Made by a program: the position numbers and the translations under genes
The notes under the pieces: generated by a model
Database searches by the model: none
The model's input: only the letters and a program-made list of their open reading frames with translations
What the model was told of the DNA's origin: nothing
Assembly: GCF_937906425.1 (NCBI RefSeq)
Contig: NZ_CALCYR010000243.1
Span: forward strand, 1 to 6,021
Length of the DNA stretch: 6,021 nucleotides
From: an uncultured Methanobrevibacter sp.
GTDB lineage: Archaea > Methanobacteriota > Methanobacteria > Methanobacteriales > Methanobacteriaceae
Direction: 5' to 3'
Shown: positions 1-5,298 of the stretch, piece by piece
How the letters are laid out: every line of letters starts with the position of its first letter
Numbering within the stretch: the first letter of the stretch is position 1

Positions 1-30
1 AATAAAAAATTATTTTAAAAGCATTAAAAA

Positions 31-39
31 TTTATATTT
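31..39 (+). promoter_or_regulatory. Possible TATA box for eif2g
   Basis: TTTATATTT resembles the methanogen TATA consensus and is preceded by ATTAAAAA, which could serve as the BRE. Transcription would then start near 57-66 and leave a long leader. In DNA this AT-rich such a match is weak evidence. Confidence 0.3.
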
Positions 40-68
40 ATTTATTGATTATTTTATTATTAATTTCA

Positions 69-82
69 AATTGAATTCAATT
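69..82. promoter_or_regulatory. Perfect 14-bp palindrome, possible operator
   Basis: AATTGAATTCAATT is fully self-complementary. Its half-site AATTGAA recurs in a palindrome before rpo7 (2220-2235), and a further TTCAATT half-site lies at 91-97. It would lie at or just after the predicted start of transcription, where archaeal repressors often bind. In DNA of this composition a palindrome of this length can occur by chance. Confidence 0.3.
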
Positions 83-215
83 CATTGATTTTCAATTATT
101 TGTCATTTTCATATTTTAATATTGGACTAAATAGATTATTTTCTATTTAATTAAACTTGGTTTAAACAATATTATTCATTATCAATTTCCAAATAAAAAA
201 ATAAAGGTGTAATCT

Positions 216-1439
216 GTGAAAGTACAATCTGATGTTAACATAGGACTGGTGGGCCATGTCGATCACGGTAAAACAACACTTACAAAAGCATTGTCTGGTG
301 TATGGACAGATACTCACAGTGAAGAAACAAAAAGAGGCATATCCATTCGTTTGGGATATGCTGATATTGAATTTAGAGAATGTCCGGAATGTGAAGAACC
401 TTTATGCTATACTACTTCTAAAAAGTGTCAACATTGTGGAAATGAAACTGAAATTATTAGAAAGGTATCATTTGTAGATGCTCCTGGACACGAAACCTTG
501 ATGGCAACCATGTTGTCTGGTGCAGCTATTATGGATGGTGCAGTTTTAGTTATAGCTGCCAATGAGGAATGTCCACAGCCACAAACCAAGGAGCACTTGA
601 TGGCTCTTGATGTAATCGGCGTTAAGGATGTAGTTGTAGTTCAAAATAAGGTTGATATTGTTCCTAGGGAAAGAGCTATTGAAAGTTATAAGGAAATTAA
701 GGAATTTGTAAAGGGTACTTGTGCAGAAGATGCACCAATCATACCTGTTTCCGCTCAACAAGGAGCAAATATAGATATTCTTATCAAGGCTATTAATGAT
801 ACCATCGTGACTCCAGAGAAGGAATTGGATAAACCTGCCAAGATGCATGTTGCAAGATCTTTTGATATTAATAAACCTGGTTCTCACCCAGATAAGATTA
901 AAGGTGGAGTAATCGGTGGAAGTTTGGTTCAAGGTACCCTTAAATTAGGGGATATGATTGAAATAAGACCTGGAATCAATATCAAGGAAAGCAAACAGAA
1001 CAAATGGATGAATTTAACCTCTGAAATCATTGGTCTTGAAGCTGGCGGAAAGGCTGTTGAAGAGGTTGGTCCTGGCGGTCTTATAGGAGTTGCTACCAAG
1101 TTGGACCCTTCCCTAACCAAGGCGGATTCATTGTCAGGTTCTGTTGCAGGTGCTGAAGGTACATTGCCTGAAGTTTTGCATGGCTTTGACATGAAAACCG
1201 AACTCTTGGACCGTGTTGTCGGTACCAAGGAAGAAAGAGAAGTGGCTCCAATTAAAATCAAGGAACCATTAATGATTAACTGTGGTACAACAACTACCAT
1301 TGGTGTTGTAACAAAGGTTAAGAAAAACGTTTCTGTTGCTTTGAAATTACCTGTATGTGCGGATAAGGGAGACAGAGTCGCTTTATCCCGTAGGGTAGGA
1401 GCACGTTGGAGATTAATCGGTTTTGGTATTATTCAATAA
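216..1439 (+). CDS. eif2g: Translation initiation factor aIF2, gamma subunit
   Basis: This is the GTPase core of archaeal aIF2, the heterotrimer that carries methionyl initiator tRNA to the small ribosomal subunit in the cytoplasm. The 407-aa length is usual for the family. The G domain shows the P-loop GHVDHGKT (13-20), the switch 1 segment KRGISIRLGYAD (39-50), DAPGH (88-92), NKVD (144-147) and the G5 SAQ (179-181). Between switch 1 and DAPGH sits the zinc knuckle typical of aIF2 gamma, with CPEC (56-59) and CQHC (71-74). The rest forms the two beta-barrel domains and ends in the typical RRVGARWRLIGFGII. The GTG start is the earliest possible, because an in-frame TAA lies at 210-212, and AGGTG (205-209) stands 6 nt before it. 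SelB and EF-Tu are excluded by the zinc knuckle and the switch 1 sequence. It heads the cluster; the PIN gene follows after 128 nt. Confidence 0.98.
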   Translation: MKVQSDVNIGLVGHVDHGKTTLTKALSGVWTDTHSEETKRGISIRLGYADIEFRECPECEEPLCYTTSKKCQHCGNETEIIRKVSFVDAPGHETLMATMLSGAAIMDGAVLVIAANEECPQPQTKEHLMALDVIGVKDVVVVQNKVDIVPRERAIESYKEIKEFVKGTCAEDAPIIPVSAQQGANIDILIKAINDTIVTPEKELDKPAKMHVARSFDINKPGSHPDKIKGGVIGGSLVQGTLKLGDMIEIRPGINIKESKQNKWMNLTSEIIGLEAGGKAVEEVGPGGLIGVATKLDPSLTKADSLSGSVAGAEGTLPEVLHGFDMKTELLDRVVGTKEEREVAPIKIKEPLMINCGTTTTIGVVTKVKKNVSVALKLPVCADKGDRVALSRRVGARWRLIGFGIIQ

Positions 1440-1567
1440 ATGATAATGGGTTCATTCATATAAATGATGGATGATGATATTGAATGATTTGCTCATTTCA
1501 TTAATAATGTTTTCTTAACATTTAGGAATAATTGTTTCAAAACTAAAATTTTATATTTTGTGATATT
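1440..1567 (+). other. Gap between eif2g and the PIN gene
   Basis: These 128 nt hold no gene. A small inverted repeat, AATGTT (1506-1511) and AACATT (1517-1522) with a 5-nt loop, is the only structure noticed. The TATA-like stretch near 1549-1558 is too close to the PIN start to serve as its promoter, so read-through from eif2g is likely. Confidence 0.5.
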
Positions 1568-1963
1568 ATGGAATCTAGGGAAGTGTTTATTGATACAAAC
1601 TTTTTTATGATTCCTTTTCAATTCAATGTTGATATTTTAGAAGAATTTAAAAGAATATTGCCTAATTATCGCCTTGTTACCTGTGACTTTGTTATTCGTG
1701 AACTTCAAGGATTGAAAAAGAATAGCAAGGGAAAGGTGAGATTGGCTGCAGGATTAGGTTTAAAAATAGCCCAATCAGATGAAATAGAAGTTAAACAGAT
1801 CCCATTAAATAATGGAGAATCTGTTGATGATGCCTTGCTTAGAATTTCAAAGGTTTTAGCTACAAATGACATTGATTTAAAAAGAAGAGCTAAAAGAAAG
1901 GGCATTACTTTAATTTATTTAAGACAAAAGAAGTATTTAGCTGTTGAGGGTTATTTGCCATAA
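1568..1963 (+). CDS. PIN-domain nuclease, Fcf1/VapC-like
   Basis: This 131-aa protein is a single PIN domain, a metal-dependent RNase fold. The acidic catalytic set is visible: D9 in FIDTNFF, E45 in VIRELQGL, D88 in SVDDALL, and D101/D103 in ATNDIDLKRRAKRKG. The C-terminal stretch GITLIYLRQKKYL is the usual last strand. Archaeal proteins of this type are grouped with eukaryotic Fcf1/Utp24, which cleaves pre-18S rRNA, and they commonly sit beside aIF2 gamma and RNA polymerase genes. From that context I infer a housekeeping role in rRNA or other RNA processing rather than toxin function. No antitoxin-like small gene is adjacent, which argues against a VapBC pair. The substrate cannot be read from the sequence. 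The ATG is preceded by a weak GTGAT (1560-1564) only 3 nt away. No well-placed TATA box is seen, so it may be read through from eif2g. Confidence 0.88.
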   Translation: MESREVFIDTNFFMIPFQFNVDILEEFKRILPNYRLVTCDFVIRELQGLKKNSKGKVRLAAGLGLKIAQSDEIEVKQIPLNNGESVDDALLRISKVLATNDIDLKRRAKRKGITLIYLRQKKYLAVEGYLP

Positions 1964-1990
1964 TATTATGGTTATTTATTTAATTTATTT

Positions 1991-2090
1991 AAATTATTGG
2001 CTTTTTTAGCTTTTTAATTTAATTTTTGTTTAGTTTATTTAAATTATTGGCTTTTTTAGTTTTTTAATTTAATTTTTGTTTAGTTTATTT
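1991..2090 (+). repeat. 50-bp tandem duplication downstream of the PIN gene
   Basis: Two head-to-tail copies of a 50-bp unit occupy 1991-2040 and 2041-2090. They differ at one base (C2010 versus T2060). The unit starts AAATTATTGGC and contains runs of 5-6 T, so on the + strand it would give several U-tracts at the end of a PIN transcript. The ten bases before the first copy match the end of the unit with one mismatch, and a degenerate continuation runs to about 2130. Confidence 0.9.
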
Positions 2091-2102
2091 AATTTATTTA
2101 GT

Positions 2103-2126
2103 TTATTAGCTTTTTTTAGCTAATAA
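2103..2126 (+). terminator. Hairpin after the PIN gene, possible terminator
   Basis: TTATTAGCT (2103-2111) and AGCTAATAA (2118-2126) form a perfect 9-bp stem with a loop of six T. It is about 140 nt after the PIN stop codon and follows the T-rich tandem repeats. It could end the transcript or protect its 3' end. There is no long T-run directly after it. Confidence 0.4.
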
Positions 2127-2154
2127 TTTAATATTTATTTAAAATCTATTATTT

Positions 2155-2193
2155 ACTTAATCCATTTAAGTTTATTCTTGATTTGGATTAAGT
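2155..2193. promoter_or_regulatory. 10-bp inverted repeat upstream of the rpo7 TATA-like box
   Basis: ACTTAATCCA (2155-2164) and TGGATTAAGT (2184-2193) are perfectly inverted around 19 bases. The right arm directly abuts the probable TATA box at 2193-2201 and covers the BRE position. It may be an operator for rpo7-spt4 or a terminator of the preceding unit. Confidence 0.35.
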
Positions 2194-2201
2194 TTAAATA
2201 T
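2193..2201 (+). promoter_or_regulatory. Probable TATA box for rpo7-spt4
   Basis: TTTAAATAT lies about 58-66 nt before the TTG start. It would place the start of transcription near 2220-2227, inside the palindrome at 2220-2235. The match to the TATA consensus is moderate. Confidence 0.4.
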
Positions 2202-2219
2202 TACAATAATTATATTTTT

Positions 2220-2235
2220 AATTGAATATTCAATT
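2220..2235. promoter_or_regulatory. Perfect 16-bp palindrome upstream of rpo7
   Basis: AATTGAATATTCAATT is fully self-complementary and sits at the predicted transcription start of rpo7, 23 nt before the start codon. It has the same half-site (AATTGAA/TTCAATT) as the palindrome before eif2g, with two more bases between the halves. Confidence 0.35.
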
Positions 2236-2258
2236 TATATTTTATATGAGGGATTATT

Positions 2259-2834
2259 TTGTATTACATGACAACTATTGAGGGAACTGTAAGAATTCCA
2301 CCATACAGATTTGGTGAACCTCTTGAAGATGTAGCTATTGAAACTTTAAATGAGTCTTACAATGGTCAACTTGATAAATATTTAGGTTTAATTGTAGGAG
2401 TAACCAGTATTGAAGAGATTGGTGAAGGAGTTCTTATCATGGGTGATGGAGCTGCTTACCATAATGTTATTTTCAATGCAATCTTCTTTAAGCCTGAACA
2501 ACAGGAAATTGTTGAAGGTGAAGTTATTGATATAGCTGAATTTGGTGCATTTGTAAGAATTGGGCCTATGGATGGTCTTGTTCATGTATCTCAAGTAACT
2601 GATGATTATATAAATTATGATCCTAGAAATGCTGCTCTTTTAGCTAACGAATCCAATAAGGTCTTAACTGAAGGAGATAGGGTTAGAGCCAGAATAGTTA
2701 CATTAAGTCTTAAAGGAAAAACCATTCAAGAATCTAAGATAGGTCTTACTATGAGACAACCTAATTTAGGTAAATTTGAATGGATTGTAAATGAAAAGAA
2801 CAAAGCAAAAGAAAAAAAGGCTAAGGCGGTATAA
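2259..2834 (+). CDS. rpo7: DNA-directed RNA polymerase subunit Rpo7 (RpoE1)
   Basis: This is the archaeal counterpart of eukaryotic Rpb7. With Rpo4 it forms the stalk of RNA polymerase, which binds nascent RNA and aids promoter opening and termination. The 191 aa fit the family. Residues 1-80 form the N-terminal tip domain, starting with the characteristic TIEGTVRIPP. Residues about 82-166 form the S1/OB RNA-binding domain (EGEVIDIAEFGAFVRIGPMD, then GLVHVSQV). The last 20 residues are a lysine-rich tail. The TTG start is preferred over the ATG at 2268 for three reasons: family members begin MY before this block, a GAGGG site (2248-2252) stands 6 nt upstream, and a TGA at 2247-2249 closes the frame. 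The stop overlaps the spt4 start by one base (TAATG), so the two are surely cotranscribed and probably translationally coupled. Confidence 0.97.
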   Translation: MYYMTTIEGTVRIPPYRFGEPLEDVAIETLNESYNGQLDKYLGLIVGVTSIEEIGEGVLIMGDGAAYHNVIFNAIFFKPEQQEIVEGEVIDIAEFGAFVRIGPMDGLVHVSQVTDDYINYDPRNAALLANESNKVLTEGDRVRARIVTLSLKGKTIQESKIGLTMRQPNLGKFEWIVNEKNKAKEKKAKAV

Positions 2835-3019
2835 TGGTTTTAAAAGCTTGTACACATTGTAGTTTATTGTCTGAGGATAAAGAGCAATGTCCTGAATGTA
2901 AGAATCCTACATCCACCAATTGGAGTGGAATTTTAATTATTACAGATCCTGAAAATTCAGACATTGCAAAGGAACTTGGAATTTCCAAACCTGGAGAATA
3001 CGCATTAAGAGTCAGATAA
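2834..3019 (+). CDS. spt4: Transcription elongation factor Spt4 (RpoE2)
   Basis: This small zinc protein pairs with Spt5 (the NusG homologue) on elongating RNA polymerase and raises processivity. The 61 aa are normal for archaeal Spt4. The four zinc ligands are C6, C9, C19 and C22 (CTHC and CPEC). The conserved core follows, with TSTNWSGILIITDPENSDIAKELGI and the terminal KPGEYALRVR. The ATG shares its A with the last base of the rpo7 stop codon, the usual rpo7-spt4 arrangement in archaea. A distinct upstream ribosome binding site is not obvious (AAGGCGG at 2823-2829 is a possible one), so coupling to rpo7 translation is likely. The transcript probably ends in the T-tracts just after the stop. 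Confidence 0.96.
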   Translation: MVLKACTHCSLLSEDKEQCPECKNPTSTNWSGILIITDPENSDIAKELGISKPGEYALRVR

Positions 3020-3022
3020 TTA

Positions 3023-3045
3023 TTTTTTCTTTTTTTCTTTTTTTT
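3023..3045 (+). terminator. T-tract terminator of rpo7-spt4
   Basis: Three runs of T (6, 7 and 8 bases), separated by single C residues, start 4 nt after the spt4 stop codon. Archaeal RNA polymerase ends transcripts at such oligo-T tracts without needing a hairpin. Confidence 0.7.
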
Positions 3046-3050
3046 AATTT

Positions 3051-3130
3051 TTATTACTATTTTTATTGTTTTAGCTATTTTTAATCTTTTTTATTACTAT
3101 TCTTATTATTTTAGCTATTTTCATTTATTT
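3051..3130 (+). repeat. 40-bp tandem duplication after spt4
   Basis: Two copies start with TTATTACTAT at 3051 and 3091. Their first 30 bases differ at only two positions and include TTTTAGCTATTT; the last ten diverge. Like the repeats after the PIN and DUF4013 genes, it is T-rich on the + strand. Confidence 0.75.
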
Positions 3131-3198
3131 TTACTAATTTTTCTTAATTTATTCTTATTTTTCTCAAATGTTATTTAAAATTCTTCTTTTCCATAAAA

Positions 3199-3206
3199 TT
3201 TATATA
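3199..3206 (+). promoter_or_regulatory. TATA box for the DUF4013 gene
   Basis: TTTATATA, preceded by ATAAAA as a possible BRE, is a full match to the methanogen TATA consensus. Transcription would begin near 3225-3230, leaving a leader of about 100 nt before the ATG at 3331. Confidence 0.55.
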
Positions 3207-3330
3207 CTAAATCTAATAATATAAATATTATTAAAATTATTAATTTTTTTATTTATTTATGCATTATCTATTGATTTTTCATTAATTAAATAAAAATAAA
3301 TTTTTAAATAAATGATTAAGAGGTTTTGAA

Positions 3331-4152
3331 ATGGCAAGTTTGACTGAAATATTTAAAGAGGCTTTAACTTACCCAAGTTATGATTTTAAGGCATTGCTTA
3401 TCTTAGGTATTGTCTTTGTTGTTGCTAACATATCCCAAATCTTGGAATCATGGGGCATTGACCTTGGTGTTGCAACCATATCCATTTTAGGAATTATCTC
3501 AATTATACTTTATTTTATCATTCAAGGTTACTCAATAAGCGTACTTAAGGAAACCATTGAATATTCAGATGAAATTCCTGCTTTGAATTTAGGAAAAAAT
3601 TTAGTTTCTGGAATTAAATTCTTAGTAGTGGAAATTATTTATTGGATTATTCCTATTATTTTATCCTTTGTTGTTTTCTTTATAAGCGGAGGTGCATCAG
3701 CCACTGTTGATTTGGCAGGGGTTATTCAAAACAACACCAATAATTTTACTGCTAATGTAACTGCTAATTCTGTATTGGCTAACATTCCACAGGAATATAT
3801 TAATTCCTTTTTATCAAGCTTTTCCATTACAATAATCATTGCTGTAATTCTATTTTTAATATTTGGATTACTCCTTGAAATTGCAATGTGCAGATTTGCT
3901 AAATATGACAGTATAGGTGAAGCTTTAAGCATTGGTGAAGTAATTGCTGACATTCGTGCAATTGGAATTGGCAAATTTATTGGATGGTATATTATTTATA
4001 TAATTATTGCAGCTATTTTAGGAATTATTGCAGGAATAGTTACTGCAGTGCCATATATAGGTGTACTTGTTTCATTTATATTGGTTGGCCCATTCATATT
4101 TTTATTTGCTTCCAGAGCTTTAGGAAACTTATATCTTGAAGCCGACGTTTAA
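3331..4152 (+). CDS. DUF4013-type polytopic membrane protein, function unknown
   Basis: This 273-aa integral membrane protein has about six hydrophobic helices, near residues 20-37, 47-66, 96-118, 164-186, 214-240 and 242-261. The opening FKEALTYPSYDFKALLILG, the GYSISVLKETI segment followed by EIPALNLGKN, and the C-terminal glycine-rich helices resemble the DUF4013 family, common in Methanobacteriales and without known function. That assignment is from memory of the pattern. The loop at about 119-163 is hydrophilic and carries three N-glycosylation sequons (N134, N138, N142), so it may face outside the cell. There are no catalytic motifs, no ATP-binding motif and no obvious signal peptide. 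Start: ATG with GAGGT (3320-3324) 6 nt before it. It interrupts an information-processing cluster but has its own TATA box and a hairpin terminator, so it is probably a separate transcription unit. Confidence 0.85.
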   Translation: MASLTEIFKEALTYPSYDFKALLILGIVFVVANISQILESWGIDLGVATISILGIISIILYFIIQGYSISVLKETIEYSDEIPALNLGKNLVSGIKFLVVEIIYWIIPIILSFVVFFISGGASATVDLAGVIQNNTNNFTANVTANSVLANIPQEYINSFLSSFSITIIIAVILFLIFGLLLEIAMCRFAKYDSIGEALSIGEVIADIRAIGIGKFIGWYIIYIIIAAILGIIAGIVTAVPYIGVLVSFILVGPFIFLFASRALGNLYLEADV

Positions 4153-4154
4153 AT

Positions 4155-4200
4155 AAAATCAAGATCAAATCTTGATTTTTATTTTTTTATTTTTTTTATT
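4155..4200 (+). terminator. Hairpin terminator of the DUF4013 gene
   Basis: AAAATCAAGAT (4155-4165) and ATCTTGATTTT (4169-4179) make a perfect 11-bp stem with the 3-nt loop CAA, beginning two bases after the stop codon. Long T-runs follow to 4200. This is the clearest terminator of the window. Confidence 0.85.
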
Positions 4201-4267
4201 TTAGGTTAAAATATTTTAATTTTAATTTTTTAATTAGGTTTAATGTTAAAATTTTTATTTTATTTTT

Positions 4268-4384
4268 AATTATTCGGCTTTTAATTAGAATTTTTATTTT
4301 AATTTTAATTATTAGGCTTTTAATTAGAATTTTTATTTTATTTTATTTTTAATTATTAGGCTTTTAATTAGAATTTTTATTTTA
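4268..4384 (+). repeat. T-rich tandem repeat array, three clear units
   Basis: A 34-bp core beginning AATTATTAGGCTTTTAATT occurs at 4268-4301, 4307-4340 and 4351-4384. The first copy differs by one base (C4275 for A). The starts are 39 and 44 bp apart; the extra 5 bp look like slippage in a TTTTA run. Weaker relatives extend the array to about 4230 on the left and 4420 on the right. Confidence 0.85.
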
Positions 4385-4430
4385 ATTTTATTTTTTAGCT
4401 TTTAATTTTAATTTTAATTTTATATTTTCT

Positions 4431-4501
4431 AAAGCAATATTTCATTGATTTTTTATAAAAATGCCCTATTTTTACTTTCTAAAATATTGCTTTTATTTTT
4501 T
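4431..4501 (+). terminator. Long-stem structured element with T-run, terminator or small RNA
   Basis: AAAGCAATATTT (4431-4442) and AAATATTGCTTT (4482-4493) form a perfect 12-bp stem. The 39-nt interior contains a nested 6-bp hairpin (4448-4453 with 4457-4462) and a short GCCC island. TTTT-A-TTTTTT follows the stem directly. It lies about 20 nt before the TATA box of the kinase gene. A second terminator or a small structured RNA are both possible. Confidence 0.4.
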
Positions 4502-4522
4502 TAAACTATTTTTATGCTAAAC

Positions 4523-4530
4523 TTTATATA
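4523..4530 (+). promoter_or_regulatory. TATA box for the CoA kinase gene
   Basis: TTTATATA, with GCTAAAC before it as a possible BRE, matches the consensus fully. It predicts a start near 4550-4556, about 150 nt before the TTG start codon and right at the first copy of the duplicated segment. TATA-like GTATAA motifs in both copies are alternatives. Confidence 0.5.
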
Positions 4531-4551
4531 TCTTGAATTAGATAAATATTA

Positions 4552-4673
4552 AAGTATAATAATTGTTTTACTATAGTTTTTTAATTTTAAATAACAATTT
4601 TTATAATGCTTTCAAGTATAAAATTGGTTTACTATAGTTTTTTTTTAATTTTAAATAACAATTTATTATAATG
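4552..4673 (+). repeat. Direct duplication in the leader of the CoA kinase gene
   Basis: Copy 1 (4552-4608) and copy 2 (4614-4673) start AAGTATAA, contain the 8-bp palindrome ACTATAGT (4570-4577 and 4631-4638) and end in TATAATG. They differ by one substitution and small length changes, mainly a run of six versus nine T. Five bases separate them. Each copy could carry a promoter or a protein-binding site. Confidence 0.8.
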
Positions 4674-4703
4674 ATTTTTTGATTGATTGATTGAGGTTAA
4701 AAC

Positions 4704-5204
4704 TTGTTTGTATTAGATGAAAATTTAATAGGTGAATTTAAGGCTCCCTTAGGCAAATTGTATGTTAATTTTGAAGATGCAATTCCTAAAATCAAGGAAG
4801 CTAGTTTTTTAATCTCTGTTGGTGATCAAACCACTAAAAATCTTCTTGATAACGATTTAATTCCTGACTTGGGAATTATAGACAATCGTATTCAAAGAAA
4901 AGATCATAATCATAATATTATTCAAACAAAAAACATTTTAGAAGCAGACAATCCTGCAGGTACCATTACTGAGAACCTATGGGAAACCATAGATTCAGCA
5001 ATTTCCCTAATACGTGAAGATAATGAAAATCGTCTCATTGTTGTTAAGGGGGAAGAAGATCTTGCTGTTCTTCCTTGCTTATTAATGGCTCCTGAAGATG
5101 CTGTTATTTTATATGGTCAACCTAATGAAGGGTTGGTTTTTGTTAATGTTTTTGAAGCTAAGGACAAGGCCACTAAACTCATGACATATTTTAATGAAGA
5201 ATAG
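4704..5204 (+). CDS. GTP-dependent dephospho-CoA kinase (DUF359 family)
   Basis: This 166-aa protein matches the archaeal family formerly called DUF359, shown in Thermococcus kodakarensis to phosphorylate the ribose 3'-OH of dephospho-CoA with GTP, the last step of CoA synthesis. Blocks typical of the family are visible: VGDQTTKNLL (39-48), IPDLGIIDNRIQRK (53-66), NPAGTITENLWETI (83-96), VVKGEEDLAVLP (113-124) and LYGQPNEGLVFVNV (136-149). It is unrelated to bacterial CoaE and lacks a P-loop. The TTG start is the first possible one, because a TAA in frame lies at 4698-4700. GAGGT (4693-4697) stands 6 nt upstream, and no in-frame ATG occurs before residue 128. Linkage to rpo7-spt4 and to rps24e-rps27ae is common in archaea; here a 551-nt gap and a membrane gene separate it from spt4. 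Confidence 0.93.
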   Translation: MFVLDENLIGEFKAPLGKLYVNFEDAIPKIKEASFLISVGDQTTKNLLDNDLIPDLGIIDNRIQRKDHNHNIIQTKNILEADNPAGTITENLWETIDSAISLIREDNENRLIVVKGEEDLAVLPCLLMAPEDAVILYGQPNEGLVFVNVFEAKDKATKLMTYFNEE

Positions 5205-5298
5205 TCTTGGATTTGTCCTGAAAATTAAATTTTATTTTAATTGTATCAATTATTATGAATATTTAATTTATTTAAAACCAAAAAAAAGAGGTTTTATG

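Larger units (their letters stand above)
1..215 (+). other. Upstream region and leader of eif2g
   Basis: This stretch of AT-rich DNA contains no plausible gene. It holds a TATA-like TTTATATTT at 31-39 with an A-rich BRE-like stretch before it, a perfect 14-bp palindrome (69-82), two small hairpins (128-149 and 151-165), and the AGGTG ribosome binding site at 205-209. If the TATA-like site is used, the mRNA would have a leader of roughly 150 nt. A closer, weaker TATA-like site (TTTAAACAATATT, 161-173) would give a short leader. The sequence cannot decide between them. Confidence 0.5.
3020..3330 (+). other. Gap between spt4 and the DUF4013 gene
   Basis: These 311 nt contain no open frame of interest. 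They begin with the T-tracts that probably end the rpo7-spt4 transcript, continue with a 40-bp tandem duplication (3051-3130), and contain a good TATA box (3199-3206) for the next gene. The sequence is extremely AT-rich, with T strongly prevailing over A on the + strand in the first half. Confidence 0.6.
4153..4703 (+). other. Long non-coding gap before the CoA kinase gene
   Basis: These 551 nt contain no gene. In order they hold the DUF4013 terminator, a T-rich tandem repeat array (about 4230-4420), a 12-bp-stem inverted repeat with a trailing T-run (4431-4501), a TATA box (4523-4530), two copies of a 57-60 nt segment (4552-4673), a triple GATT (4681-4692) and the GAGGT ribosome binding site of the kinase gene. 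Confidence 0.7.

Noticed and set aside
256..477. 73-aa open frame on the + strand inside eif2g
   Set aside because: It lies wholly within the zinc-knuckle and G-domain coding region of eif2g in another frame and resembles no protein.
546..1300. Two long antisense open frames (128 and 123 aa) opposite eif2g
   Set aside because: They mirror the codon pattern of eif2g, overlap each other by a few bases and show no domain or ribosome binding site.
1705..1905. 66-aa antisense frame opposite the PIN gene
   Set aside because: A shadow of the PIN coding sequence; the PIN catalytic residues on the + strand show which frame is real.
1568..1963. VapC toxin of a toxin-antitoxin pair
   Set aside because: No antitoxin-sized gene is adjacent, and the setting between aIF2 gamma and RNA polymerase genes fits the Fcf1-like housekeeping PIN group better.
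2388..2594. 68-aa antisense frame opposite rpo7
   Set aside because: A shadow of the conserved Rpo7 coding sequence.
3726..3974. 82-aa antisense frame opposite the membrane protein gene
   Set aside because: It lies within the membrane protein gene and shows no recognisable feature of its own.
4431..4493. Miniature transposable element bounded by inverted repeats
   Set aside because: At about 63 nt, with no target-site duplication visible and a T-run directly after the stem, an RNA structure or terminator fits better.
5194..5298. N-terminal extension of rps24e from an ATG at 5194
   Set aside because: It would overlap the CoA kinase gene by 11 nt, lacks a ribosome binding site and adds about 35 residues unlike eS24; a GAGGT site marks the start at 5299.
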